This document shows positions 19,924 to 28,540 of a stretch of DNA of 64,000 bases, piece by piece; position 1 is the stretch's first letter, and the number at the start of each line of letters is the position of its first letter. The position numbers and the translations under genes are program-made. The notes below the pieces were generated by a model, which saw only the letters and a list, made by a program, of their open reading frames with translations, searched no databases and was not told where the DNA came from. Source of the DNA: Marinobacter adhaerens HP15 (GTDB lineage: Bacteria > Pseudomonadota > Gammaproteobacteria > Pseudomonadales > Oleiphilaceae); assembly GCF_000166295.1 (NCBI RefSeq), contig NC_017506.1, positions 1,178,001-1,242,000 of the forward strand, read 5' to 3'.

Positions 19924-20694
19924 TTAGAAGGACTCTTCCTTTCGCTTGGTCAAGACCTCATGACCGTCCGCCGTCACAAGGATGGTGTGCTCCCATTGTG
20001 CAGAGAGTTTGTGGTCCTTGGTCACGACGGTCCAGCCATCCGGCAGAAGCTTGGTCTGGTACTTGCCCTGGTTGATCATCGGCTCAATTGTAAACGTCAT
20101 ACCTTCCTGCAGCTCCAGACCGGTGCCGGGTTTGCCGTAATGCATTACCTGAGGCTCCTCGTGGAATACTGCGCCGATGCCATGGCCACAGTAATCTCGA
20201 ACCACGGAATAGCGGTGTTTCTCGGCGTGCTGCTGAATCACATGCCCAATATCCCCCAGACGGGTTCCCGGCTTGACCAGCTCAATGCCTTTATAGAGGC
20301 ATTCCTGTGTTATCTGGATCAGCCGCTCGGTGCCAGGTTTCGGCTTGCCGACAATCCACATCTTGCTGGTGTCGCCGTGGTAGCCATCCTTTATTACGGT
20401 GACATCGATATTAAGGATGTCTCCATCTTTGAGGATTTTCTTCTCAGACGGGATGCCATGGCAGATAACGTGGTTGACCGACGTGCAGATGGACTTCGGA
20501 AACCCCTTGTAGTTGAGCGGTGCCGGAATGCACTTTTGCTCGTTGACAATATAGTCGTGGCAAATCCGGTCGAGCTCTTCGGTGGAAACGCCGGGCTTGA
20601 CGTGATCGCCGATCATCTCGAGCACTTCGGCCGCCAGGCGGCCAGCGACGCGCATCTTTTCAATTTCTTCCGGTGTCTTGATCGATACCTGCAT
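19924..20694 (-). CDS. map: Methionine aminopeptidase, type I
   Basis: Removes the initiator methionine from nascent proteins. 256 residues from ATG 20694 (MQVSIKTPEEIEKMRVAG). Five metal ligands are visible: Asp in DILNIDVTV, Asp in YHGDTSKMW, His in YCGHGIGAVFHEEP, Glu in FTIEPM, Glu in QWEHTILV. First gene of the leftward operon. Divergent from rpsB, the standard gammaproteobacterial arrangement. Confidence 0.97.
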   Translation of the reverse strand: MQVSIKTPEEIEKMRVAGRLAAEVLEMIGDHVKPGVSTEELDRICHDYIVNEQKCIPAPLNYKGFPKSICTSVNHVICHGIPSEKKILKDGDILNIDVTVIKDGYHGDTSKMWIVGKPKPGTERLIQITQECLYKGIELVKPGTRLGDIGHVIQQHAEKHRYSVVRDYCGHGIGAVFHEEPQVMHYGKPGTGLELQEGMTFTIEPMINQGKYQTKLLPDGWTVVTKDHKLSAQWEHTILVTADGHEVLTKRKEESF

Positions 20695-20796
20695 TGGGTT
20701 TCCCGTTGTTTGTGCCAAACCGGCATTTTAAGGGGCCTGCTGCCCGGGTACAAGGAAGCTCGCCGTCAAAAATAATGGCGTTTGTCGGGGCGAATA

Positions 20797-20805
20797 TGGT
20801 ATAAA
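20797..20805 (+). promoter_or_regulatory. Extended -10 promoter for rpsB
   Basis: TGGTATAAA: TATAAA at 20800-20805 with the extended TG. A GC-rich discriminator (CGCGCCCG) follows, typical of stringently controlled ribosomal promoters. No convincing -35 box. It leaves a leader of about 135 bases before rpsB. Confidence 0.55.
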
Positions 20806-20839
20806 CGCGCCCGCTGGAAACGAATCCAGCAAATTCACA

Positions 20840-20946
20840 CACGTGTCGGCACGTTATCCTAGGGTGCCTGCTCCTGCTTTTAAAGGAGTCAGGTTGGGGT
20901 AATCGGATACGTGGAGGACTAACCCGAAGCTAAAAAGGTAACTATC
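20840..20946 (+). ncRNA. rpsB leader (S2 autoregulatory element, t44-like)
   Basis: Structured leader upstream of rpsB. It includes CTGCTCCTGCTTTTAAAGGA, a hairpin-forming stretch, and GGTAATCGGATACGTGGAGG followed by ACTAACC, which resembles the conserved part of the gammaproteobacterial rpsB leader where excess S2 represses its own translation. The call rests on position and recalled motif, not on a covariance-model search. Confidence 0.55.
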
Positions 20947-21699
20947 ATGGCTCAGGTAAATATGCGTGACCTGCTTAAGGCAGGTGCTCACTTCGGTCAC
21001 CAGACCCGCTACTGGAACCCGAAAATGTCGAAGTTCATCTTCGGCGCCCGTAACAAGATTCATATCATCAACCTTGAGCAGACTGTTCCTGCCATGAACG
21101 ACGCGCTGAAGTTTGTTCAGCAGCTGGCAGAGAACAAGAACAAGATCCTGTTCGTTGGTACCAAGCGTGCCGCGGCCAAGATTATCAAGGAAGAAGCCGA
21201 GCGTGCCGGTCAGCCGTTCGTTAACCACCGCTGGCTCGGTGGCATGCTGACCAACTACAAGACCATCCGTCAGTCTATCCGTCGCTACCGTGACCTGGAA
21301 ACCCAGAGTCAGGACGGTACTTTTGACAAGCTGACCAAGAAAGAAGCACTGGATCGTACCCGTGAAATGGACCGCCTCGAGCGCTCCATTGGTGGTATCA
21401 AGGACATGGGCGGCCTGCCGGACGCGATGTTCGTGATTGACGTTGACCACGAGCGTATCGCCATCAAGGAAGCCAACAAGCTTGGTATTCCTGTCATCGG
21501 TGTTGTGGATACCAACAGTGATCCCGACGGTGTCGATTACGTGATCCCGGGCAACGATGACGCTATCCGTGCGATCCAGATTTACGTGAAAGCCGTTGCT
21601 GATACCTGCATGGAAGCAGCCCAGTCTGCTGGTGCCGGTGCTGACGAGTTTGTTGAAGTCAGCGAAGACGCTGAAGGCGCTGCTCCAGCCGCTGAGTAA
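20947..21699 (+). CDS. rpsB: 30S ribosomal protein S2
   Basis: Small-subunit ribosomal protein. 250 residues: [20 protein letters not shown] at the start, [25 protein letters not shown], and [19 protein letters not shown]. The C-terminal tail is acidic and alanine-rich. AAGGT ribosome site upstream. Followed by tsf on the same transcript. Confidence 0.99.
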   Translation: MAQVNMRDLLKAGAHFGHQTRYWNPKMSKFIFGARNKIHIINLEQTVPAMNDALKFVQQLAENKNKILFVGTKRAAAKIIKEEAERAGQPFVNHRWLGGMLTNYKTIRQSIRRYRDLETQSQDGTFDKLTKKEALDRTREMDRLERSIGGIKDMGGLPDAMFVIDVDHERIAIKEANKLGIPVIGVVDTNSDPDGVDYVIPGNDDAIRAIQIYVKAVADTCMEAAQSAGAGADEFVEVSEDAEGAAPAAE

Positions 21700-21726
21700 C
21701 GTTTTACCTTCACGTTTTAGATGTAA

Positions 21727-21755
21727 GGTGTGCCCGGTGTTTTCCGAGGCACACC
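21727..21755 (+). promoter_or_regulatory. Hairpin between rpsB and tsf
   Basis: GGTGTGCC-CGG (21727-21737) pairs with CCG-A-GGCACACC (21744-21755), an 11-bp stem with one bulge and a TGTTTT loop. No T-run follows, so it is more likely a partial attenuator or mRNA-processing site that sets the S2/EF-Ts ratio than a full terminator. Confidence 0.55.
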
Positions 21756-21791
21756 GCCCCACCGAATTCGGAACAGTTGAGAGGATTGAAC

Positions 21792-22661
21792 ATGGCTGCA
21801 ATTACCGCTGCAATGGTCAAAGAGCTGCGTGAGCGTACCGGCCTTGGCATGATGGAATGCAAGAAGGCACTTGTTGAAGCCGAAGGCAGCGTTGACGCTG
21901 CGATCGAAGAGCTGCGCAAGTCATCCGGTCTGAAAGCTGCCAAGAAAGCCGGCCGTACCGCCGCTGAAGGCGCTTCACTGATCAAGATCTCTGACGACAA
22001 CACCGTTGCCTTTATTCTGGAAGTGAACTCCGAGACCGACTTTGTTGCTCGCGATGACAACTTCCTGAACTTTGCCAACGACGTGCTGAACGTTGCGTTT
22101 GAAAATGGCGAAACCGACGTAGCCAAGCTGATGGAAGGCGATCTGGAATCCAAGCGTGAAGCGCTGGTTCAGAAAATCGGCGAGAACATTACTGTTCGTC
22201 GTGTCGTCAAGGTTGAAGGCCCGGTTGTTGGTGGATACGTCCACAGCAACAACAAGATCGCTTCGGTTGTCGCCCTGACTGCCGGTGATCCTGAAGTTGC
22301 CCGTGACATCGCCATGCACGCAGCTGCGGTTAACCCGCGTGTCGGCAAGCCGGAAGATATGCCGGCTGAAGAACTCGAAAGAGAGAAGGATGTGATCAAG
22401 GCCCAGCCGGATATGGAAGGCAAGCCTGCCGAGATCGTCGAAAAGATGATGGGTGGCCGCATCAAGAAGTTCCTCAAGGAGAACAGCCTTGTTGAGCAGC
22501 CTTTCGTCAAGAACCCGGACCAGACCGTGGGCGAGCTGATCAAGTCCAACGGCGGCGAGCTGGTTGGCTTCGTTCGTCTGGAAGTGGGTGAAGGCATTGA
22601 GAAGGAAGAAGTGGACTTTGCTGCCGAGGTTGCTGCTGCAGCCGGCACAGGCAAGGCCTGA
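21792..22661 (+). CDS. tsf: Elongation factor Ts
   Basis: Nucleotide-exchange factor for EF-Tu. 289 residues starting [20 protein letters not shown], with the EF-Tu-contacting [18 protein letters not shown] and the core [14 protein letters not shown] (the TDFV motif). ATG 21792 is preceded by GAGAGG. Co-transcribed with rpsB. Confidence 0.98.
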   Translation: MAAITAAMVKELRERTGLGMMECKKALVEAEGSVDAAIEELRKSSGLKAAKKAGRTAAEGASLIKISDDNTVAFILEVNSETDFVARDDNFLNFANDVLNVAFENGETDVAKLMEGDLESKREALVQKIGENITVRRVVKVEGPVVGGYVHSNNKIASVVALTAGDPEVARDIAMHAAAVNPRVGKPEDMPAEELEREKDVIKAQPDMEGKPAEIVEKMMGGRIKKFLKENSLVEQPFVKNPDQTVGELIKSNGGELVGFVRLEVGEGIEKEEVDFAAEVAAAAGTGKA

Positions 22662-22710
22662 TCCTTCGTTCGATGCAGCGGGCTTTGAGCCACTGTATCA
22701 CCTGAGTCTG

Positions 22711-22795
22711 CCACGTTAGCCGGGAATTCCCGGCTCTCGTGGCGGGCTTGTATCTGAGATACCCCTTTTTATGAGGAGTATGTCAGATACAAGCC
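22711..22795 (+). promoter_or_regulatory. Tandem RNA hairpins between tsf and pyrH
   Basis: The first hairpin is CCACG-tt-AGCCGGG (22711-22724) with CCCGGCT-ct-CGTGG (22729-22742), around a GCCGGGAATTCCCGGC palindrome. The second is a perfect 13-base stem (22745-22757 with 22783-22795), further extended inside by ATACCCC/GGAGTAT with one mismatch, around TTTTTATGA. Neither is followed by a clean T-run. They may form a translation or termination switch ahead of pyrH. Confidence 0.6.
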
Positions 22796-22846
22796 TGCAA
22801 CGGGTACCACGCCGGATAGCAGCCAACAGACGACAAGGGGATCATC

Positions 22847-23575
22847 ATGCCGACATCATCGAAAACCCAGCCCAGATACAAGCGTGTTCTGCTCAAACTC
22901 AGTGGCGAGGCCCTGATGGGAGAGCACGATTTCGGTATTGATCCCAAAGTTCTTGACCGCATGGCACTGGAAATCGGTGCGCTGATTGGCATCGGCGTGC
23001 AGGTTGGTCTGGTGATTGGTGGCGGCAACCTGTTCCGTGGCGCAGCCCTGAATGCGGCCGGCATGGATCGGGTTACCGGTGATCATATGGGCATGCTGGC
23101 CACCGTGATGAACGGTCTGGCCATGCGTGATGCCCTGGAACGTTCGAACATCCGGACCCGTGTGATGTCCGCGATCCCCATGAGCGGCATCGTGGAGCAC
23201 TACGACCGCCGTCGCGCGGTACGGGATCTGAAGGATGGCGATGTCGTGATCTTCTGCGCCGGTACCGGTAACCCTTTCTTCACGACCGATTCCGCTGCAT
23301 GTCTGCGTGGCATTGAGATCGAGGCCGACGCGGTGCTGAAGGCTACGAAAGTGGATGGCGTATACTCAGCGGATCCGCACCTCGACAGCAGTGCAGAGAA
23401 ATACGACTACCTCACCTATGATGAGGTTCTGGACAAGAAACTGGGTGTGATGGATTTGACAGCCATCTGTCTCGCCCGTGACCACGGCATGCCGCTGCGG
23501 GTGTTCGATATGAACCGTGCCGGCGCCCTTACTCGCATCGTAACTGGCGAGAAAGAAGGTACACTGATCGAATGA
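22847..23575 (+). CDS. pyrH: UMP kinase
   Basis: Makes UDP from UMP with ATP, the bacterial hexameric amino-acid-kinase-fold enzyme regulated by UTP and GTP. 242 residues: [67 protein letters not shown] 22847 follows AAGGGGATC. The 185-base gap to tsf holds two strong hairpins, so it may have separate control. Confidence 0.98.
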   Translation: MPTSSKTQPRYKRVLLKLSGEALMGEHDFGIDPKVLDRMALEIGALIGIGVQVGLVIGGGNLFRGAALNAAGMDRVTGDHMGMLATVMNGLAMRDALERSNIRTRVMSAIPMSGIVEHYDRRRAVRDLKDGDVVIFCAGTGNPFFTTDSAACLRGIEIEADAVLKATKVDGVYSADPHLDSSAEKYDYLTYDEVLDKKLGVMDLTAICLARDHGMPLRVFDMNRAGALTRIVTGEKEGTLIE

Positions 23576-23649
23576 ATCGCTGTCCCGGCCCCACAGGATC
23601 GTGGCGCCAGATTACAGAATGACATGACGAACGAATTGAGGATGCTGAA

Positions 23650-24207
23650 GTGATCAACGACATCAAAGCAGAAGCCGAAAAGAAAATGAAAAAGAGCCTG
23701 GAGTCCCTTAACTCCGCGTTCAACAAGATCCGCACCGGCCGTGCCCACCCCTCTATCCTGGATAGTGTCATGGTGAACTACTACGGCCAGGAGACGCCGC
23801 TGAAGCAGGTGGCTAGCGTCAACGTCGAGGATAACCGCACGCTGACGGTCTCTCCCTGGGAGAAAAACCTGATGCCGACCATCGAGAAAGCTATCATGGC
23901 ATCAGACCTTGGCCTGAACCCGGCGACCAGCGGCGATATCATCCGTATCCCGATGCCCATGCTGACAGAAGAAACCCGTAAGGAAATGGTCAAGCAGGCA
24001 AAAGCAGACGCCGAGCACGGTCGTGTTTCCATCCGTAATGCGCGTCGTGACGCGAACAGCATGATCAAGGATCTGCTGAAGGAAAAGGAAATCACCGAAG
24101 ACGACGAGCGCAAGGGCGAGGACGATATCCAGAAGCTGACTGACCGCTACATTGCAGAAGTCGAGAAGATGCTCAAGGCCAAAGAAGAGGACCTGATGGC
24201 GGTTTAA
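23650..24207 (+). CDS. frr: Ribosome recycling factor
   Basis: Splits post-termination ribosomes together with EF-G. 185 residues starting [20 protein letters not shown] (GTG start), with [16 protein letters not shown] and the C-terminal helix [24 protein letters not shown] lies 8 bases before GTG 23650. Standard pyrH-frr order. Confidence 0.98.
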   Translation: MINDIKAEAEKKMKKSLESLNSAFNKIRTGRAHPSILDSVMVNYYGQETPLKQVASVNVEDNRTLTVSPWEKNLMPTIEKAIMASDLGLNPATSGDIIRIPMPMLTEETRKEMVKQAKADAEHGRVSIRNARRDANSMIKDLLKEKEITEDDERKGEDDIQKLTDRYIAEVEKMLKAKEEDLMAV

Positions 24208-24278
24208 CCGTCCGGACCTACTTGCACGCGAATTGAAAGGCCGAAGCACCGAGGCGCTCCGGCCGCACAGGGGATTTC

Positions 24279-25049
24279 ATGACGGGAACTGTATCCGCAG
24301 AGATTCCGGTGTCGGCAGACAGTCGGCCCCGGCATGTGGCCATCATCATGGACGGGAACAATCGATGGGCCAAGGCCCGTCGGCTTAAGGGAGTGGCTGG
24401 GCACAAGGCCGGTGTCGATGCGGTCAGGGCAGTGGTGGAAACCTGTGCCCGTGAAGGCGTGGAAGTGCTCACGCTGTTTGCCTTTTCCAGCGAGAACTGG
24501 CGGCGGCCCAAGGACGAAGTGTCCGCGCTCATGAAGCTGTTCCTGTTCGCCCTTGAGCGCGAGGTTCGCAAACTTCACCGGAACGATATCCGCCTGCGCA
24601 TTATCGGTGATCGGTCAGCGTTCAGCGCTTCACTGCGTGAACACATGGAGGCGGCTGAAGAGCTGACCCGCAACAACTCCCGGATGACCCTGGTAATTGC
24701 CGCCAACTATGGTGGTCACTGGGATATCACGCAGGCCACACGCAAGGTGGCCGAGCAGGTCCGTTCCGGGCAGTTGGCACCCTCTGACATCACCGATGAC
24801 CTGATTCAGCAGCACCTCAGCATCGGTGACCTGCCAATGCCGGACCTGATGATTCGTACCGCCGGTGAGCAAAGAATCAGCAACTTCATGCTTTGGCACC
24901 TGGCTTACACAGAGCTTTACTTTTCACCGGTGTATTGGCCTGACTTCCAGCAGGAAGAGATGCTCAAGGCCCTGCAGGCCTATGCCGGCCGACAGCGTCG
25001 CTTTGGCCAGACGGATGATCAGATAGCGGCCAAGGCTGTACAACAATAA
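24279..25049 (+). CDS. uppS: Undecaprenyl diphosphate synthase
   Basis: Cis-prenyltransferase that makes the C55 carrier lipid for peptidoglycan and O-antigen. 256 residues: HVAIIMDGNNRWA with the catalytic Asp, GHKAGVDAVR, TLFAFSSENWRRP, and the C-terminal PDLMIRTAGEQRISNFMLW and TELYFSPVYWPDF. Directly followed by cdsA. Confidence 0.98.
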   Translation: MTGTVSAEIPVSADSRPRHVAIIMDGNNRWAKARRLKGVAGHKAGVDAVRAVVETCAREGVEVLTLFAFSSENWRRPKDEVSALMKLFLFALEREVRKLHRNDIRLRIIGDRSAFSASLREHMEAAEELTRNNSRMTLVIAANYGGHWDITQATRKVAEQVRSGQLAPSDITDDLIQQHLSIGDLPMPDLMIRTAGEQRISNFMLWHLAYTELYFSPVYWPDFQQEEMLKALQAYAGRQRRFGQTDDQIAAKAVQQ

Positions 25050-25070
25050 CGAACGATAGCGACGTCAACC

Positions 25071-25910
25071 GTGTTAAAAACCCGAATTATCACCGCACTG
25101 ATCCTCGCTCCTATCGCCATTGGCGGGATCTTTTTCCTCCCGCCCCTGGGTTTTGCGCTCTTTACCGGTGCCATCATTACCCTGGGCGCCTGGGAGTGGG
25201 CGAACATGTCCGGTATTGAGAGTCCTGCCGGTCGGGTTGGCTACGCACTGGCCACCGCTATCATTCTCTACGGTCTGCTGAACGTTCCGTTTGTGGCGGT
25301 CCTCTGGTTATCGTTGCTCTGGTGGGGCGTTTGCTTTCTTTTGGTTCGCGGTTATCCCGCCGGCTCCGAAAAATGGGGCAGTCTCCCCGCAAGAGCCGTC
25401 ATGGGGCTGTTCGTTCTGGTGCCGGCGTGGGTGGGCCTTAATCACCTGCGAACCGGCGGTTTCCAGTTTGGTGACAGTACCAACAACCTGCTGCTCATCC
25501 TCTACGTATTCTGTGTGGTGTGGGTTGCCGATATCGGTGCTTACTTCGCCGGTCGGGCGTTTGGTAAGGCAAAATTGGCGCCCCGTGTCAGTCCAGGCAA
25601 ATCATGGGCAGGCGTCTGGGGCGGCCTGATGGCCGTCGGGGTTTTTGCCCTGGTTGTCAGCTGGCTGGCTTCGGCGGGGACGGTTCAGACCTCGCTGCTA
25701 ATTCTTGCCAGCCTCGCCACGGGTCTTGTTTCAGTGTTGGGCGATCTGCTGGAAAGCATGCTCAAGAGGCACCGAGGCATCAAGGACAGTAGTCAGCTAT
25801 TACCCGGTCACGGTGGCATCATGGACCGGATCGACAGCCTGACGGCGGCCATTCCGGTATTTGCGTTGATTATTACCAAACTTGGTTGGCTGACAACCGG
25901 GCACTGGTGA
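25071..25910 (+). CDS. cdsA: Phosphatidate cytidylyltransferase
   Basis: Integral membrane enzyme making CDP-diacylglycerol from phosphatidate and CTP. 279 residues with about eight hydrophobic segments, and the family signature near the end: [24 protein letters not shown] stretch ([20 protein letters not shown]) and [18 protein letters not shown] 25071 start. Three bases after its stop dxr begins. Confidence 0.96.
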   Translation: MLKTRIITALILAPIAIGGIFFLPPLGFALFTGAIITLGAWEWANMSGIESPAGRVGYALATAIILYGLLNVPFVAVLWLSLLWWGVCFLLVRGYPAGSEKWGSLPARAVMGLFVLVPAWVGLNHLRTGGFQFGDSTNNLLLILYVFCVVWVADIGAYFAGRAFGKAKLAPRVSPGKSWAGVWGGLMAVGVFALVVSWLASAGTVQTSLLILASLATGLVSVLGDLLESMLKRHRGIKDSSQLLPGHGGIMDRIDSLTAAIPVFALIITKLGWLTTGHW

Positions 25911-25912
25911 CT

Positions 25913-27097
25913 ATGGTAACCCGCTCTATCAGTGTTCTCGGGGCGACCGGCTCCATCGGTCTCAGTACCCTGGACGTTGTTCGGCGCCACCCTGACCGCT
26001 TCTCGGTCTATGCGCTTACGGCCAGTACCCGTGCGGAAGAGCTCGCGGTCCTCTGCCGTGAATTCCGTCCGAAAGTGGCGGTCATGGCTGACCCTGAAGC
26101 GGCCGATGTCCTCTCAAAATTGCTGGCAGACCTGCCTGAAACTCGCGTGCTTGGCGGGCTGGAAGGGTTGTGCGAGGTGGCCTCCACCCCCGATGTTGAT
26201 ACCGTGATGGCGGCTATCGTCGGGGCAGCGGGTCTTTCGCCAACACTGTCGGCGGTGCGGGCGGGAAAGCGGGTATTGCTTGCCAACAAAGAAGCGCTTG
26301 TGATGTCCGGCAAACTGTTTATGGATGCCGTGGCCGAAGCGGGGGCAGAATTGCTGCCGATCGACTCTGAGCACAACGCGATTTTCCAGTGCATGCCGGC
26401 CGACAAGGTCCGGGACCCTGCCGGTGCCGGCATCACTCGTATACTTCTGACAGCCTCCGGGGGCCCGTTCAGGGAACATTCTGCCGAGGATCTTCGATCG
26501 GTAACGCCCGCCCAGGCCTGTGCCCATCCGAATTGGTCCATGGGGCAGAAGATTTCCGTGGACTCGGCCACCCTGATGAACAAGGGCCTGGAGCTCATTG
26601 AAGCCTGCTGGCTGTTCAATACCACGCCCCAGAAAGTTGAGGTGCATGTCCACCCTGAGAGTATTATCCACTCGATGGTTGAATATGCCGATGGCTCCGT
26701 TCTGGCCCAGCTTGGCAGTCCCGATATGAGAACACCGATTGCCAACGGCCTGGCCTGGCCAGAGCGCATTGATGCCGGCGTTGCTCCTCTCGACCTGTTT
26801 GCGATCGGTCGCTTTCATTTCGAGCGTCCGGATCTGGGTCGTTTTCCGTGTCTGCGCCTCGCGGCGGAAGCGTTCGAGGCAGGTGGCACTGCGCCGGCGG
26901 TTCTCAATGCCGCCAATGAGGTGGCTGTTGCCGCTTTTCTCGAGGGCAGCCTGTGTTTTTCGGATATCCCCGTTATCATAGAGCGAACGCTGGTTGCGAC
27001 TGCTGTTGAACCAGCAAACAGCTTTGACATTATCTTTGCAAAGGATAAAGAAGCACGGGCTCGTGCGCGGGAACAGATAGGTCTGTTAACTGTCTGA
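25913..27097 (+). CDS. dxr: 1-deoxy-D-xylulose 5-phosphate reductoisomerase
   Basis: Second step of the MEP isoprenoid pathway (DXP to MEP, NADPH). 394 residues from ATG 25913 ([20 protein letters not shown], Rossmann loop), [12 protein letters not shown], the metal and substrate segment [43 protein letters not shown]. The pathway supplies IPP to UppS encoded two genes upstream. Confidence 0.98.
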   Translation: MVTRSISVLGATGSIGLSTLDVVRRHPDRFSVYALTASTRAEELAVLCREFRPKVAVMADPEAADVLSKLLADLPETRVLGGLEGLCEVASTPDVDTVMAAIVGAAGLSPTLSAVRAGKRVLLANKEALVMSGKLFMDAVAEAGAELLPIDSEHNAIFQCMPADKVRDPAGAGITRILLTASGGPFREHSAEDLRSVTPAQACAHPNWSMGQKISVDSATLMNKGLELIEACWLFNTTPQKVEVHVHPESIIHSMVEYADGSVLAQLGSPDMRTPIANGLAWPERIDAGVAPLDLFAIGRFHFERPDLGRFPCLRLAAEAFEAGGTAPAVLNAANEVAVAAFLEGSLCFSDIPVIIERTLVATAVEPANSFDIIFAKDKEARARAREQIGLLTV

Positions 27098-27146
27098 TAG
27101 TCGCAGCGGAATGCTGCCCGGCTGAAGCCATTCAATCAGGAACGCT

Positions 27147-28496
27147 ATGCAGATTATTGAAACCGTCCTAGCACTCGCACTTACCCTGGGTATCCTCGTG
27201 ACCTTGCACGAATACGGTCATTTCTGGGTTGCCCGGCGTTGCGGCGTGAAAGTGCTCCGTTTCTCGGTGGGTTTCGGGAAACCGATGTTTTCATGGTACG
27301 ACAGGCATGGAACCGAGTTTGCGGTTGCCGCCATTCCTTTGGGTGGCTACGTGAAAATGCTGGATGAGCGCGAAGGGCCGGTGCCAGAAGAACTGAGGGA
27401 TCAGGCCTTTACCTCCAAACCGCCAGGGCAGCGTATTGCCATCGCCGCAGCCGGTCCCGTGGCCAACTTCATTTTCGCTATTTTCGCATACTGGCTGTTG
27501 AGCGTGGTCGGCGTTACCCATGTCGCGCCCATTGTTGGGCAGATTGCCGATGAGAGCGTGGCCGAGCGGGTAGGTTTGCAGGAAGGCATGGAGATCCACG
27601 CGGTGGATGGTCACCGGGTAAGCTCCTGGCGCGATGTGAATATGCGCATTCTGGAGCGAACCGGGGAGCATGGCCTGATTTCCATGGAGGTTTCGGAGGA
27701 TGGCGCGCGCGGGACTATCAGCGGCGAGCTTTCCGGCTGGGGCCTGAGTGATGATACCCCCAATCCTTTGGCCGAGTTCGGTATCACACCATGGCGCCCG
27801 GCGGTTCCCCCGGTACTGGGGCAGATTTCCGACGGTGGCCGCGCTCAGGCGGCAGGACTTCAGCCCGGTGACCGCATAGTGGCCGTCAACGGGGAATCGA
27901 TCAACAGCTGGTTCGAGCTGGTTGAGTTTATCCGCAATGCCCCGGAGCAAGCGCTGCAGGTAACCATCGAACGCAATGGTGCGGAACAAGCTGTCAGTGT
28001 CACGCCGGAGGCGAGGGCCGAAGAAAGCGGGGAGTCGATTGGTTTTGTCGGTGCCGGTGTGGAAGCCATTTCCTGGCCGGAAGAGGTTTTGCGGGATGTC
28101 AGCTACGGCCCGTTTGCTGCGGTTCCGGTTGCCCTCAGCGAAACCTGGGCAGATACCCGTCTGACACTGGTGGCCATCCAGAAGATGTTTACTGGCCTGC
28201 TGTCGCCCACCAATCTCAGTGGGCCCATCACCATTGCCCGGGTGGCTGAAGCCAGTGTCAGCTCCGGATTCGAAGACTTCGTGCGTTTTCTTGCCTATCT
28301 CAGCGTGAGTCTGGGCATTCTGAATCTTTTACCTGTGCCGGTTCTTGATGGTGGTCATATCGTCTACTACACCATCGAAGCCCTCCGTGGAAAGCCGCTT
28401 TCCGAGCAGGCTCAGGCGTTTGGATTACGAATTGGTATGGCAATGATCCTCACATTAATGGTGTTTGCTCTTTACAACGACCTGATGCGGTTGTGA
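27147..28496 (+). CDS. rseP: RIP metalloprotease RseP
   Basis: Site-2 zinc protease of the inner membrane that cuts anti-sigma factor RseA after DegS, releasing sigma-E. HEYGH zinc motif at residues 21-25 inside the first membrane helix, two PDZ domains (around VAERVGLQEGMEIHAVDGH and AQAAGLQPGDRIVAVNG), and NLLPVPVLDGGHI as third zinc ligand near residue 400. 449 residues. Placed just before bamA, the usual envelope-stress context. Confidence 0.97.
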   Translation: MQIIETVLALALTLGILVTLHEYGHFWVARRCGVKVLRFSVGFGKPMFSWYDRHGTEFAVAAIPLGGYVKMLDEREGPVPEELRDQAFTSKPPGQRIAIAAAGPVANFIFAIFAYWLLSVVGVTHVAPIVGQIADESVAERVGLQEGMEIHAVDGHRVSSWRDVNMRILERTGEHGLISMEVSEDGARGTISGELSGWGLSDDTPNPLAEFGITPWRPAVPPVLGQISDGGRAQAAGLQPGDRIVAVNGESINSWFELVEFIRNAPEQALQVTIERNGAEQAVSVTPEARAEESGESIGFVGAGVEAISWPEEVLRDVSYGPFAAVPVALSETWADTRLTLVAIQKMFTGLLSPTNLSGPITIARVAEASVSSGFEDFVRFLAYLSVSLGILNLLPVPVLDGGHIVYYTIEALRGKPLSEQAQAFGLRIGMAMILTLMVFALYNDLMRL

Positions 28497-28540
28497 GAAT
28501 TGCGAGCTCCTTACGCGCATTAACCAGGCGAAATATTTGA

